Shown here in pieces: positions 9,122 to 17,867 of a stretch of DNA of 64,000 bases. How positions within the stretch are numbered: the stretch's first letter is position 1; the number at the start of each line of letters is the position of its first letter. Source of the DNA: Lysobacter sp. 5GHs7-4 (GTDB lineage Bacteria; Pseudomonadota; Gammaproteobacteria; Xanthomonadales; Xanthomonadaceae). Below the pieces are notes generated by a model, which was not told the DNA's origin, made no database searches, and saw only the letters and a list, made by a program, of their open reading frames with translations. The stretch lies in the NCBI RefSeq assembly GCF_021284765.1, contig NZ_CP089924.1:3738001-3802000 (forward strand), in the 5' to 3' direction. The translations under genes were made by a program, and so were the position numbers.

Positions 9122-10273
9122 TCACTCGGCCTCGCGCTCCGTCGGCGCCGGCATGTTGTGCGGCGTCGGCTCCAGCAGGATCGCCGACGGCGTGCCCGCG
9201 TACAGGCGGCTGCGCGTGTAACGCTCCTGCGCGTAGCGCAACAGCACGTTGGTCACCGCCGCCACCGGCAGCGCCAGCAGCATGCCGAGGAAGCCGAACA
9301 GCTGGCCGCCGGCGAGCACGGCGAAGATCACCGCCACCGGATGCAGGCCGATGCGGTCGCCGACCAGCTTGGGCGTGAGCCAATAGCCTTCGATCAGCTG
9401 GCCGATGCCGAACACGGTCAGCACGCCGGCCACGTACTTCCAGTCCCCGAACTGCACCAGCGCGGCGATGCTGCCCAGCACGATGCCGCTGGCCGGGCCC
9501 AGATACGGAACGAAGGTCAGCAGGCCGGCGATCAGGCCGATCAGGATGCCCAGATCCAGACCCACCGCCCACAGGCCCAGGCCGTACATCACGCCCAGGA
9601 TCAGCATCACCAGGAACTGGCCGCGCAGGAACGCGCCGAGCACGTCGCTGGACTCGCGCGCGAGGCGGCCGACGGTGTCCAGGTGATTGCGCGGAATCAG
9701 CGAGGCCACGCGGGCGACCATCAGGTCCCAGTCGCGCAGGAAGAAGAAGGTGATCACCGGCAGCAGGGCGAGGTTGGCGACCACGCCGATCAGGGCGAAG
9801 CCCGAACGCGACAGATAGCCCAGCGCCGTGGTGGCGACGCCGCCGGCGCGCTCCCAGTTGCTGCGCACCAGCTGCGAGATGTGCTCCAGATCCAGCCACA
9901 CCGTGATTTCGAAACCGGTGCGCGCCTCCACCCACGGCAGCGCGGTGTTCATGAACCAGTCGCGGTAGCTGGGCAGCGACGCGATCAGGGTCGAGATCTG
10001 TCGCTCGATCAGCGGCACCAGGATCACCAGCACCAGCAGCACCAGCAGCGCCATCGCCGTGAACACCAGGGTCACGGCGACGTTGCGCGAACGGCCGGCG
10101 CGCTCCAGGCGGTCGACCAGCGGGTCGCCCAGCCAGCCCAGCATCGCCGCCACCACGAACGGGGTCAGCACCGGCGCCAGCAGCCACAGCAGCCAGCACG
10201 CGCCCACGCCGAGCGCGGCCCACTGCAGGCGGCGCAGGAACTGGGCGATGTCGTGCAAGGGGGTGGTTTCCAT
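9122..10273 (-). CDS. AI-2E family transporter (PerM-like permease)
   Basis: A 383-residue inner-membrane protein of the AI-2E exporter/PerM family (PF01594 type). About eight hydrophobic segments are visible, with the first near residues 17-45 (ALGVGACWLLWLLAPVLTPF). The family's central loop and the GPASGIVLGSIAALVQFG and GQLIEGYWLTPKLVGDRIGLHP stretches are present. Substrate is uncertain; some members export autoinducer-2, others act as Na+/H+ antiporters. It lies between a DUF2066 gene and hda and is probably co-transcribed. Confidence 0.85.
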   Translation of the reverse strand: METTPLHDIAQFLRRLQWAALGVGACWLLWLLAPVLTPFVVAAMLGWLGDPLVDRLERAGRSRNVAVTLVFTAMALLVLLVLVILVPLIERQISTLIASLPSYRDWFMNTALPWVEARTGFEITVWLDLEHISQLVRSNWERAGGVATTALGYLSRSGFALIGVVANLALLPVITFFFLRDWDLMVARVASLIPRNHLDTVGRLARESSDVLGAFLRGQFLVMLILGVMYGLGLWAVGLDLGILIGLIAGLLTFVPYLGPASGIVLGSIAALVQFGDWKYVAGVLTVFGIGQLIEGYWLTPKLVGDRIGLHPVAVIFAVLAGGQLFGFLGMLLALPVAAVTNVLLRYAQERYTRSRLYAGTPSAILLEPTPHNMPAPTEREAE

Positions 10274-10366
10274 CCGGAGGAGTCCTGTCGGTTGCGAGCG
10301 TGCGGCGCGCCGGCGGGCGGCGCGGCGCGTTTCGTGGTCGCGCGGTTCGTGTGGGCCTGGGTTCGA

Positions 10367-11440
10367 TCAGCGCAGGCGGTAGACCGGCGGCTGGCCTTCC
10401 AGGCCTTCCTGCGCCTCGATCACGTCGTCGCCCTCGCTCATGCGCTTGAGGCCCTGCAGACCGGAGATCAGGTCCAGCTCCAGCTCGACGCCGCCCGGGG
10501 TGGCGCGTATCGGCGTGAGCTTGCGCACCACGGCCAGGCGCTGCAGATAGCCGGCCAGGCGGATGTAGTCGTCGCTGCTGGTCAGGCCGGTGAAGGTGAC
10601 ACGGTAGATGCCCGGCGGACCCGCGGCGGAGCCGCGCTTGGCGTAGCGGCGCATCAGCGCGTCGGCCGCGCCGTCGGCGCCGCCGGCCATGGCGCGGCGC
10701 GCGTCGGCCTCTTCGCTGGTCCAGGTCGACAGCACCTTGCCGCTGTCGACGAAGATCCAGTCGGCCTTCCAGCCGGCCTTGGAGCGGTAGAGCTTGCCGA
10801 TCAGCTGCATCGGCGGGCTGTAACGGGCCGAGGCGCGCGCCACCGCGGCGCTGTCGCCGCGCCAGATCGCGCCGACCGCGGCCTGTTCAGCCGCGTTGCC
10901 GGTGGGCAGGCCCAGCCGGTAGCCGCGCTCGACGGCGCGGTTCAGGGTCGAGCGGGCGGCGTTGGCCTGGGCCAGGCCGACCAGGCGCGGACCGCTGCCG
11001 TCGTCGATCGCCAGCCACAGCACCGGCTTGGGGCGCGGCGTCGGCCACACCGGCAGGCCCAGCACCGAGGCCAGGCTGTCGACCTGGCCCTGGTCGAAAT
11101 TGACCACCAGGGTGGTGCGGTAGCTGGGTGCCCCGGTCGGGCCCACGCCCTCGTCCTGACGGTAGTCGTAGCCGGCCACGTAGTCCTTGGCGCGGCGCAG
11201 CTCCTGGCCCACGCCCGGGCGCGCGGCCGCGCCGCGGTCGCCGGACAGCTTGCCCAGCACCTGCGCCAGCGCGCGCGCGAATCCGGCGTTGCGCTCGGCC
11301 TCGCCCTGGCCGTTGACCGGCACTTCGGCCGCGTAAACGCCCTCGGCCTTGGCGCGATCGCCCTCGACACGCTGCGCCCAGGCGGCAGAGCTCGCCAGCA
11401 GCAGGGTCGCGACCAGAAAAACGCGGATTGCCCGAACCAT
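10367..11440 (-). CDS. DUF2066 domain-containing exported protein
   Basis: A 357-residue protein with a signal peptide (MVRAIRVFLVATLLLASSAAWA). The mature part matches the uncharacterised DUF2066 family, recognised from the N-terminal YAAEVPVNGQGEAERNAGF segment and from position upstream of the permease and hda and divergent from purM. Residues ~60-240 are the conserved part. Function is unknown; an envelope location is inferred. The 93-base gap to the permease has no clear terminator, so the three genes may form one transcript. Confidence 0.8.
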   Translation of the reverse strand: MVRAIRVFLVATLLLASSAAWAQRVEGDRAKAEGVYAAEVPVNGQGEAERNAGFARALAQVLGKLSGDRGAAARPGVGQELRRAKDYVAGYDYRQDEGVGPTGAPSYRTTLVVNFDQGQVDSLASVLGLPVWPTPRPKPVLWLAIDDGSGPRLVGLAQANAARSTLNRAVERGYRLGLPTGNAAEQAAVGAIWRGDSAAVARASARYSPPMQLIGKLYRSKAGWKADWIFVDSGKVLSTWTSEEADARRAMAGGADGAADALMRRYAKRGSAAGPPGIYRVTFTGLTSSDDYIRLAGYLQRLAVVRKLTPIRATPGGVELELDLISGLQGLKRMSEGDDVIEAQEGLEGQPPVYRLR

Positions 11441-11520
11441 CGCTGTCCCTAGTAGGTGCGTAATGGAGGAAATGGTGCCGTAGTGGGGCCGGAACGTCCA
11501 TTCGCGCGCTCGGCGACTGT

Positions 11521-11526
11521 TAAAAT
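11521..11526 (+). promoter_or_regulatory. -10-like TAAAAT of purM
   Basis: TAAAAT followed by GCC lies 38 bases before the purM start. Similar hexamers followed by GC precede purN, ptsN, mgtE and hemE. No clear -35 is visible. Confidence 0.4.
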
Positions 11527-11564
11527 GCCAGGCTTATCCTCTTTACGCGCCCGCCGGAGCCGCC

Positions 11565-12626
11565 GTGACCGCTTCCACCCCCGACGCTCCCACTCCCCTG
11601 ACCTACCGCGATGCCGGCGTCGACATCGACGCGGGCAACGCCCTGGTCGAACGCATCAAGCCGATGGTCAAGCGCAGCTTCCGTCCCGAAGTGATGGGCG
11701 GGCTGGGCGGTTTCGGCGCGCTGTTCGACCTGTCGGGCAAGTACCGCGAGCCGGTCCTGGTCTCGGGCACCGATGGCGTGGGCACCAAGCTCAAGCTGGC
11801 CCAGCAGCTGGGCCGCCACGACAGCATCGGCATCGACCTGGTCGGCATGTGCGTGAACGACGTGCTGGTGCAGGGCGCCGAGCCGCTGTTCTTCCTCGAC
11901 TACTTCGCCACCGGCAAGCTCGACGTCGACACCGCCGCGGCCGTCGTCAGCGGCATCGCCATCGGCTGCGAGCAGTCCGGCTGCGCCCTGATCGGCGGCG
12001 AAACCGCCGAGATGCCCGACATGTACCCGCCGGGCGAATACGACCTGGCCGGCTTCACCGTCGGCGCGGTCGAAAAATCGCAGCTGCTCGACGGCAGCCG
12101 CGTGAGCGAGGGCGATCTGCTGATCGGCCTGGCCTCCAGCGGTCCGCATTCCAACGGCTACTCGCTGATCCGCCGCATCTACGACCGCGCCGGCCGCCCG
12201 GCCGACACCGACCTGGGCGGCGTCACGCTGATCGACGCGCTGATGGCGCCGACCCGTCTGTACGTGAAGCCGGTGCTGGAGCTGCTGCGCGCCAACGGCG
12301 GCGAGCACACGATCCACGGCATGGCCCACGTCACCGGTGGCGGCCTGACCGAAAACATCATCCGCGTGGTGCCCGACGGCCTCGGCCTGGACATCGACGC
12401 CTCGTCCTGGGAACTGCCGCCGGTGTTCCAGTGGCTGCAGCGCGAAGGCGCGGTGCCGCAGGAAGAGATGTGGCGCACCTTCAACTGCGGCATCGGCTTC
12501 GTGCTGATCGTGGCGCCGCAGGATGCCGCCGCGGTCGAGGCGGAGCTGCAGCGCATGGCGCTGCCGAACTGGCGCATCGGCCGCGTGGTCGCGCATACCG
12601 ACGGCGAACGCGTGCACATCGGCTAA
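11565..12626 (+). CDS. purM: Phosphoribosylformylglycinamidine cyclo-ligase (AIR synthetase)
   Basis: A 353-residue ATP-dependent enzyme of de novo purine synthesis that converts FGAM to AIR. Visible are [20 protein letters not shown] at the N-terminus, [13 protein letters not shown] (ATP/phosphate loop), [11 protein letters not shown] and the C-terminal [16 protein letters not shown] at 11565 gives the expected N-terminus. purN, usually adjacent, is here 1.8 kb downstream behind three small genes. Confidence 0.95.
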   Translation: MTASTPDAPTPLTYRDAGVDIDAGNALVERIKPMVKRSFRPEVMGGLGGFGALFDLSGKYREPVLVSGTDGVGTKLKLAQQLGRHDSIGIDLVGMCVNDVLVQGAEPLFFLDYFATGKLDVDTAAAVVSGIAIGCEQSGCALIGGETAEMPDMYPPGEYDLAGFTVGAVEKSQLLDGSRVSEGDLLIGLASSGPHSNGYSLIRRIYDRAGRPADTDLGGVTLIDALMAPTRLYVKPVLELLRANGGEHTIHGMAHVTGGGLTENIIRVVPDGLGLDIDASSWELPPVFQWLQREGAVPQEEMWRTFNCGIGFVLIVAPQDAAAVEAELQRMALPNWRIGRVVAHTDGERVHIG

Positions 12627-12633
12627 GCCGCGC

Positions 12634-13263
12634 ATGACGCAGGCACCGGGACGCATGAGCACCGTCCAGCGGCTGGCGCTGGGCGCGGTGCTGATCGTGT
12701 TCGCGCTGAGCTGGATCGCGCCGACCAGCCCGTTCGAACAGGGCATGCACAGCGTGCTGACCGTGGTCGGCCTGGCCTGGCTGTGGTGGCACAACCGGCG
12801 CTGGCCGATGCGCGACGGGCACTTCGCCGCGATCTGCGTGTTCATGATCGCGCACTGCATCGCCGCGCGCTGGCTGTATTCCTACGTGCCCTACGACCGC
12901 TGGATCCAATGGGCGACCGGCGGCTGGTCGTTGGACCGCGCGCTGGGTTTCCAGCGCAATCACTTCGACCGCCTGATCCACTTCCTCTACGGCGTGTGCT
13001 TCGCGCCGGCGGTGCGCGAGTATTTCCGCCAGCGCTGGCCGGCGCTGAGCGCGCGCCAGGCCTTCGTGCTGGCGATCGCCGCGATCATGTGCAGCAGCCT
13101 GATCTACGAATGGATCGAGTGGGCGATCGCGCTGGGCATGTCGCCGGAAGCGGCCGAGTCCTACAACGGCCAGCAAGGCGACGTCTGGGACGCGCACACC
13201 GACATGTTCCTGGCCACGCTGGGCGCGTTCGCGGCCTGGCCGGGGCGACGCGCGGCCAAGTGA
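12634..13263 (+). CDS. DUF2238 (YjdF-like) membrane protein
   Basis: A 209-residue inner-membrane protein with about six hydrophobic segments, matching the DUF2238/YjdF family: FDRLIHFLYGVCFAPAVREYF, IMCSSLIYEWIEWAIAL and the C-terminal QGDVWDAHTDMFLATLGAF. Conserved His, Asp and Glu residues in these segments are typical of the family; function is unknown. ATG 12634 lies 8 bases after purM; ATG 12655 is an alternative that still keeps the first membrane segment. The 3' end overlaps the next gene by 4 bases. Confidence 0.8.
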   Translation: MTQAPGRMSTVQRLALGAVLIVFALSWIAPTSPFEQGMHSVLTVVGLAWLWWHNRRWPMRDGHFAAICVFMIAHCIAARWLYSYVPYDRWIQWATGGWSLDRALGFQRNHFDRLIHFLYGVCFAPAVREYFRQRWPALSARQAFVLAIAAIMCSSLIYEWIEWAIALGMSPEAAESYNGQQGDVWDAHTDMFLATLGAFAAWPGRRAAK

Positions 13264-13736
13264 GCGCCGACCTGCTGCCGCCGGCCCTGCAGGACTTCGA
13301 ACAGCGCGTCGCCGCGGTCGACTGGAACGCCTACCCGCGTCCGCCCTGGAGCGACGCCGCGCAGGTGCGCGACGCGCTGCGGCAGGCGCTGCGCGCGCAC
13401 GACCGCGCCGGCAGCGTCGCGGCCTATCACGCGCTGCTGTATGCGGTCGGCAACAACCACGCCGGCACCTATCACGCGATCGCGCTGGCGGTGCTGCCGT
13501 TCCTGGCCGAGCTGATGCGGCACGGCGCCGGCTGGCCGCGCAGCACCGCGTTGGAGGCCTTCGTCGACCTGGCGTTCTCGTTCGAACCCGACGCCGGACA
13601 GGAAACCGCGGCCACCGAGCTGGCGCGCCAGGCGCGCGCGCTGCGGCCGGTGCTGGAAGCCATCGCCGCCGAGGGCGGCGCCGACGCAGCGGCCGCGCAC
13701 GACGCGCTGCTCGCGCTGGAGCCCGGGACCGGCTGA
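13260..13736 (+). CDS. Uncharacterised alpha-helical protein
   Basis: A 158-residue soluble protein, probably all alpha-helical, with no signal peptide. A striking conserved-looking core is GNNHAGTYHAIALAVLPFLAE followed by a second helix pair, suggestive of a HEAT-like repeat protein, but I do not recognise a named family. The GTG start overlaps the preceding stop (GTGA), so translation is coupled to the DUF2238 gene. Function unknown. Confidence 0.6.
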   Translation: MSADLLPPALQDFEQRVAAVDWNAYPRPPWSDAAQVRDALRQALRAHDRAGSVAAYHALLYAVGNNHAGTYHAIALAVLPFLAELMRHGAGWPRSTALEAFVDLAFSFEPDAGQETAATELARQARALRPVLEAIAAEGGADAAAAHDALLALEPGTG

Positions 13737-13914
13737 ACGCCCTGTCCGGGCGGGCCACGGCGGCCCGGACCGGACCGAAGGGCGCATCGGCCAGTCCAAC
13801 GGCGCCCCGCCTCGCCGCATCGCGGCCGGATTCTTGCGACACTGCCGGCGCCGGCGATGGCCGCGCCGGCGCTATCCCATCCACTCGGCACCGGCCAACC
13901 GTCATGGAGGACGC

Positions 13915-14322
13915 ATGGGCGCTTGGGGCATCGGCTCGTTCGACAACGACCACGCCAGCGATTGGCTGCTGGACCTGCTGGAAGGCGACGACCTGGCGCC
14001 GATGCGCGCCGCGATCGCGCAGGTGCTGGCCGAGGACGACTACCTGGACTCCGACCTCGCCGTCGAAGCCCTGGCCGCGATCGAGGTGCTGGCCGCCACC
14101 CTGGGCCGCCCCACCGTCGCGGCGCAGGAAGAAGAGGAGTTCCGCGAATGGCTGGCGCGCCTGCAACTGCAAGGCGACGCCAGCCTGGTGCCCGACGCGC
14201 TGCGCGCGATCGAACGCATCCTGGCGCCGGACTCGGAGCTGCGCGAACTGTGGGAAGAAACCGAGGATTACGCCGACTGGTGCGCGGATGTCGCGCGCCT
14301 GCGCTCGCACGTGAGCGCCTAG
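13915..14322 (+). CDS. DUF4259 domain-containing protein
   Basis: A 135-residue soluble acidic protein beginning MGAWGIGSFDNDHASDWL, the hallmark of the uncharacterised DUF4259 family. ATG 13915 has a strong TGGAGG seven bases upstream. It lies in the same orientation between the purM group and purN with gaps of 178 and 70 bases, so it may have its own promoter. Function unknown; proteins of this type are found scattered as single genes in bacteria. Confidence 0.8.
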   Translation: MGAWGIGSFDNDHASDWLLDLLEGDDLAPMRAAIAQVLAEDDYLDSDLAVEALAAIEVLAATLGRPTVAAQEEEEFREWLARLQLQGDASLVPDALRAIERILAPDSELRELWEETEDYADWCADVARLRSHVSA

Positions 14323-14357
14323 CGTTGCGGCGGGCCGCGCGCCCGCGGCGTATCGCC

Positions 14358-14363
14358 TAAAAT
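14358..14363 (+). promoter_or_regulatory. -10-like TAAAAT of purN
   Basis: TAAAAT followed by GCGG lies 29 bases before the purN start and resembles the element upstream of purM. This suggests purN has its own promoter despite following DUF4259 closely. Confidence 0.4.
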
Positions 14364-14392
14364 GCGGGCCCGCTCCCCGGATCGCCGCCCGC

Positions 14393-15055
14393 ATGCCACA
14401 GCCTCCCCGGATCGCCGTACTCGCCTCCGGGCGCGGCAGCAACCTGCAGGCCGTGCTGGACGCGATCGCGGATGGACGGCTGGCGGCGCAAGTAGTCGGG
14501 GTGTATTCGGACCGGCCCGCCGCCGCCGCGCTGCAACGCGTGCCCGAAGCGCTGCGCTGGAGCGCCGTCCCCGCGCGCTACCCCAGCCGCGCCGACTACG
14601 ACGCCGCCCTGACCGACGCCGTGGCCGCGAGCGCGCCGGACTGGGTGCTGTGCGTGGGTTACATGCGCATCCTCAGCGACGGCTTCGTGCAGCGCTTCCG
14701 CGGCCGCCTGCTCAACATCCACCCCTCGCTGCTGCCCAAGCACCGCGGCCTGCACACGCATGCCCGCGCGATCGAGGACGGCGATGCCGAACACGGCGCC
14801 AGCGTGCATTTCGTGATTCCCGAACTCGACGCCGGCGCGGTGATCGCGCAGGCGGTGGTGCCGGTGGCCGCGGACGACGACGCCGAGCGCCTCGCCGCGC
14901 GCGTACTTTCGGTGGAACACCCGCTGCTGCTGGCCACACTGCAGCTGGCCGTCGCGGGCCGGATTGCTGAACAGGGCGCAACGGTCACCCTGGACGGTCA
15001 TCCGTTATTTACCCCACTGCGTTTAGATTCCGCCGGAAATTCATTGAATCGCTGA
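14393..15055 (+). CDS. purN: Phosphoribosylglycinamide formyltransferase 1
   Basis: A 220-residue 10-formyl-THF-dependent GAR transformylase of purine synthesis. Signatures are VLASGRGSNLQAVLD (phosphate-binding loop, near residue 8), RLLNIHPSLLPKHRGLHTHARAI (catalytic Asn-His) and HFVIPELDAGAVIAQA with the catalytic Asp. Usual length. It is distant from purM by three unrelated small genes, and is followed by two tandem DUF3108 genes. Confidence 0.95.
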   Translation: MPQPPRIAVLASGRGSNLQAVLDAIADGRLAAQVVGVYSDRPAAAALQRVPEALRWSAVPARYPSRADYDAALTDAVAASAPDWVLCVGYMRILSDGFVQRFRGRLLNIHPSLLPKHRGLHTHARAIEDGDAEHGASVHFVIPELDAGAVIAQAVVPVAADDDAERLAARVLSVEHPLLLATLQLAVAGRIAEQGATVTLDGHPLFTPLRLDSAGNSLNR

Positions 15056-15151
15056 TCCTCGGCGTCTCACCGGCCCCTCGCACGTGGCGCCCGCCGCGCC
15101 CCTCTCCGTCCGTCCCGCGACGCTTCGCGACCCCAGGACCCCGCTCCCGCC

Positions 15152-15868
15152 ATGAAGCCCCTGTTGCCCCTGCTCGCAGCCGCCCTGTTCGGCGCGCTGC
15201 TTCCCGGACGCGCCTGCGCCCTGGAGCCGTTCGTGGCCGACTATCAGGTCTACAACAGCGGCAAGGCGCTGGGCGACGCGACCATGCAGGTGCTGCCCTC
15301 GGGCGGGCACTGGCGCGTCGATCTGGATATCCGCGCCGAGCGCGGCATGATGGGCCTGGCCGGCGCCGCCGCGCAGCAGAGCACCGTGTTCGATCTGATC
15401 GGCGACGCCTACCGTCCGCTGAGCCAGGCGCTGGTGCGCAAGGTGGTGTTCTCCAAGCGCCAGGTGATCGGCCTGTACGACTGGAACAAGGGCAGCGCGC
15501 GCTGGACCGGCGACGTCAAGGAAAGCCGGCAGAAGCCCATCGCGCTGCAGGACGGCGACATGAGCGGCCTGCTGATCAACCTGGCCGTGGTCCGCGACGC
15601 CCAGCCCGGCAAGACCCTGAACTACCGCTTCGTCGACGGCGGCCGCGCGCGCCCGCACCAGTACGTGGTCGCGCAGGAACTGGAAAGCGTGTCGGTCGCC
15701 GACATGGGCTACAACGCCATGCGCGTGAATCGCGTGCAAAGCGGCAACGAAGAGACCGTGATTTGGGTCGTGGAAGGCGTTCCGACCCCCGTTCGCATAC
15801 TCCAACGCGAAAACGGTCAAGATACCTACGACCTGCGTCTGGTCGAATATCGAGGAGTGCAACGATGA
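15152..15868 (+). CDS. DUF3108 domain-containing exported protein (first of two)
   Basis: A 238-residue secreted or periplasmic protein. The signal peptide covers residues ~1-24 (MKPLLPLLAAALFGALLPGRACA). The mature domain starts LEPFVADYQVYNSGKALGDATM, typical of DUF3108, predicted to be a beta-rich lipid-binding-like fold. It shares the order ADYxxxxxG..., WNKGSARWTGDVK, LLINLAVVRDA-GKTLNYR and ILQRENGQDTYDLRL with the next gene, showing tandem duplication. The stop overlaps the next ATG as ATGA. Function unknown; purN-DUF3108 adjacency is common in relatives. Confidence 0.8.
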   Translation: MKPLLPLLAAALFGALLPGRACALEPFVADYQVYNSGKALGDATMQVLPSGGHWRVDLDIRAERGMMGLAGAAAQQSTVFDLIGDAYRPLSQALVRKVVFSKRQVIGLYDWNKGSARWTGDVKESRQKPIALQDGDMSGLLINLAVVRDAQPGKTLNYRFVDGGRARPHQYVVAQELESVSVADMGYNAMRVNRVQSGNEETVIWVVEGVPTPVRILQRENGQDTYDLRLVEYRGVQR

Positions 15869-16563
15869 CCCCCACCCCCAAGGTCCCGTCCTTGCGTCTG
15901 TCGTCCTGGCTGCTGGCGGGCGCCCTGCTGACGGCAAGCCTGCCCGCACTGGCGATCAAACCCTTCAGCGCCGACTACACCGCCAGCTACATGGGCATGC
16001 AGGGCAACGGCCGCATGACCCTGGCCGCGGCCGGTCCCGGCCGCTGGAAGTACAGCCTGGAAGTCAGCAGCCCCTTGGCCAACCTCAGCCAGTCGACCGT
16101 GTTCGAGGACAAGGGCGGCCAATGGCGCCCGCTATCGGGCAGCGATTCGAGCAAGGTGCTGACGCGTAAGCAGGTCAAGAACGCGACCTACGACTGGAAC
16201 CGCGGCGTGGCCACCTGGACCGGCGACGTCAAGGCCAACCGCGCCGGCCCGATCCCGCTGGTCGCCGGCGACCTCGACGCCCTGCTGATCAACCTCGCGC
16301 TGGTGCGCGACGCGGGCGCCGGCAAGACCCTCAATTACCGCATGGTCGAGGACGGCCGCGTCAAACAGCTGACCTACACCGTGGCCGGCAAGGAAACCAT
16401 CGACGTCGGCGGCAAAAGCCAGAGCGCGACCAAGCTGATCAGCAGCAACGGCGACAAGCAGACCATCGCCTGGGTCGTCGACGGCATGCCGGTGCCGGCG
16501 CGCATCCTGCAGCGCGACAAGGGCCAGGACGCGATCGACCTGCGCGTGCGCGGCGTGCGCTGA
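15865..16563 (+). CDS. DUF3108 domain-containing exported protein (second of two)
   Basis: A 232-residue paralogue of the preceding gene, with its own signal peptide (ends near ASLPALA). Shared elements are IKPFSADYTASYMG, WNRGVATWTGDVK, LLINLALVRDAGAGKTLNYR and RILQRDKGQDAIDLRV. Conservation is strong in these blocks but the linkers differ, so the duplication is not recent. It is translationally coupled through ATGA and followed by a good intrinsic terminator, so it ends the transcript. Probably periplasmic; function unknown. Confidence 0.8.
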   Translation: MTPTPKVPSLRLSSWLLAGALLTASLPALAIKPFSADYTASYMGMQGNGRMTLAAAGPGRWKYSLEVSSPLANLSQSTVFEDKGGQWRPLSGSDSSKVLTRKQVKNATYDWNRGVATWTGDVKANRAGPIPLVAGDLDALLINLALVRDAGAGKTLNYRMVEDGRVKQLTYTVAGKETIDVGGKSQSATKLISSNGDKQTIAWVVDGMPVPARILQRDKGQDAIDLRVRGVR

Positions 16564-16592
16564 TATCGGGCGCGTCCGCTGACGCGGCAACG

Positions 16593-16620
16593 AAAAGCCC
16601 CGCGATCGCGGGGCTTTTTT
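16593..16620 (+). terminator. Intrinsic terminator after the DUF3108 pair
   Basis: A perfect GC stem (AGCCCCGCGATCGCGGGGCT) preceded by AAA and followed by six T residues lies 30 bases after the stop codon. The A-run upstream also makes it workable in the opposite direction for the minus-strand gene ending at 16678. Confidence 0.9.
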
Positions 16621-16677
16621 CATGCGCCGAACGCCGCGCGCATGCCGCGTATCGTCGCGGCACCGCCGCGCCGACCG

Positions 16678-17757
16678 TCAGGCCAGCATCGGAAGCTTCG
16701 CCTTGCACGACCACACGCCTTGCCGACATCCGGCCTGGGCGTAGCGCCCTTGCATGTAGTCGACCCCATGCGCGTCGTCCCGCGGCACCTCGCTAAAGGT
16801 CATGGCGTCGGCCGGCAAGGGCCGCGCGATGCCGCGCGCGGCATCGTAGCGTCCGATCTGGAAACGCGGCTCGATCGTGGCCGGGTAAGCGCTGCTATGG
16901 CCATCGGCCAGCAGGATCAGGGCGCCGTCCTTGACGCCGCAGGATGGGTCGATGATGGACGCGCCGCAGGACGCGACCAGTTGCAGATCCGGGCGAGGCA
17001 TATTCGGGCCGAGCACGCGCGACAGATGAGCCAGATCGTTGCTCAGCGCCTGCTGGCCGTGATTCAAGCCCAGCTCCACGCCCAGCGTCATGTCGTCCCA
17101 GCGGATCATATGATCCATATCCTGGCTGGGGTTCAGAGCGTAGCGGCCCGCCACGCTCTGGTCGGTGCCGGCCAGGCGCGCAACGGCGTTGTCGTCCAGA
17201 CTCGAACGGTAATGCTGCTCTACCAGCACATACGGCACCGAGGCGTCCCTCTGTGCGCGTCGGCCGCGTATCAGTATCGTGGTGTTGAGCAAATCGCCTT
17301 GAAACCTCTCCGTCGATAGCGCCGAGCAATGGCTGCCGGCCAAGACCAGCCAATTCTCGAACAACGGCGTGCCGTTGATGGCGTTATACAGAGCTTCAGC
17401 GAGCTCGTAGCGCGTCGAGTGGTCGTACGCGCCGAACCCGGTGTCGGTGGCCGGCACGATGGCGTGCCCCCCTTTGCGGAACAGGAATTCCGGTGCCAGG
17501 AACACCTTCAAGGTGTCCGCATCGCTGGCGCCACTGATATGCGCGTAGGTCTGCGCCGTCCAATGCAGCACATTGATCAGACGCTGAGCGCGCGCCTGCA
17601 GGTCCGGATCGGTCAACTCGATCCGCGGCGCGCCGCTGGCGGGTATCGGTTTGCCGGGCGGTGTCGCGTAGTAAGTGGGCAGCATCCATGCGAACGGCAG
17701 CAGATACCGGTAACCGCCGTTGTCGGCACCGCCGCGCACGAGCGTTTCGATTTCCAT
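16678..17757 (-). CDS. Nitrilase-superfamily-like protein, catalytic residues apparently lost
   Basis: A 359-residue cytoplasmic protein without signal peptide. Segments resemble carbon-nitrogen hydrolases: VFLAPEFLFRKGG (Glu90, the usual base), NWLVLAGSHC, LLNTTILIRG, VEQHYRSSLDD and LGVELGLNHG. In active relatives I would expect Lys where Gln181 stands and Cys where Gly230 stands. Cys264 (VASCGAS) is downstream of the usual site. It may therefore be a pseudo-enzyme or a divergent branch. An upstream GGAGACTTC supports the ATG at 17757. It is flanked by a shared terminator and by an unrelated secreted protein gene. Family placement is inference from motifs only. Confidence 0.5.
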   Translation of the reverse strand: MEIETLVRGGADNGGYRYLLPFAWMLPTYYATPPGKPIPASGAPRIELTDPDLQARAQRLINVLHWTAQTYAHISGASDADTLKVFLAPEFLFRKGGHAIVPATDTGFGAYDHSTRYELAEALYNAINGTPLFENWLVLAGSHCSALSTERFQGDLLNTTILIRGRRAQRDASVPYVLVEQHYRSSLDDNAVARLAGTDQSVAGRYALNPSQDMDHMIRWDDMTLGVELGLNHGQQALSNDLAHLSRVLGPNMPRPDLQLVASCGASIIDPSCGVKDGALILLADGHSSAYPATIEPRFQIGRYDAARGIARPLPADAMTFSEVPRDDAHGVDYMQGRYAQAGCRQGVWSCKAKLPMLA

Positions 17758-17867
17758 GAAGTCTCCGTCAAAGGCCGTGGGTCGCGCATCGTGCCGTCCG
17801 AATCGAAGCCGGACGACAGGCAGCGCGAGATCGTTCCCCTACTACAGACGCCGCAACCAGGACGCGC

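Noticed and set aside
9101..11452. A 783-codon plus-strand reading frame across the permease and DUF2066 genes
   Set aside because: His/Gln/Arg-rich shadow; the minus-strand products have signal peptides and membrane segments.
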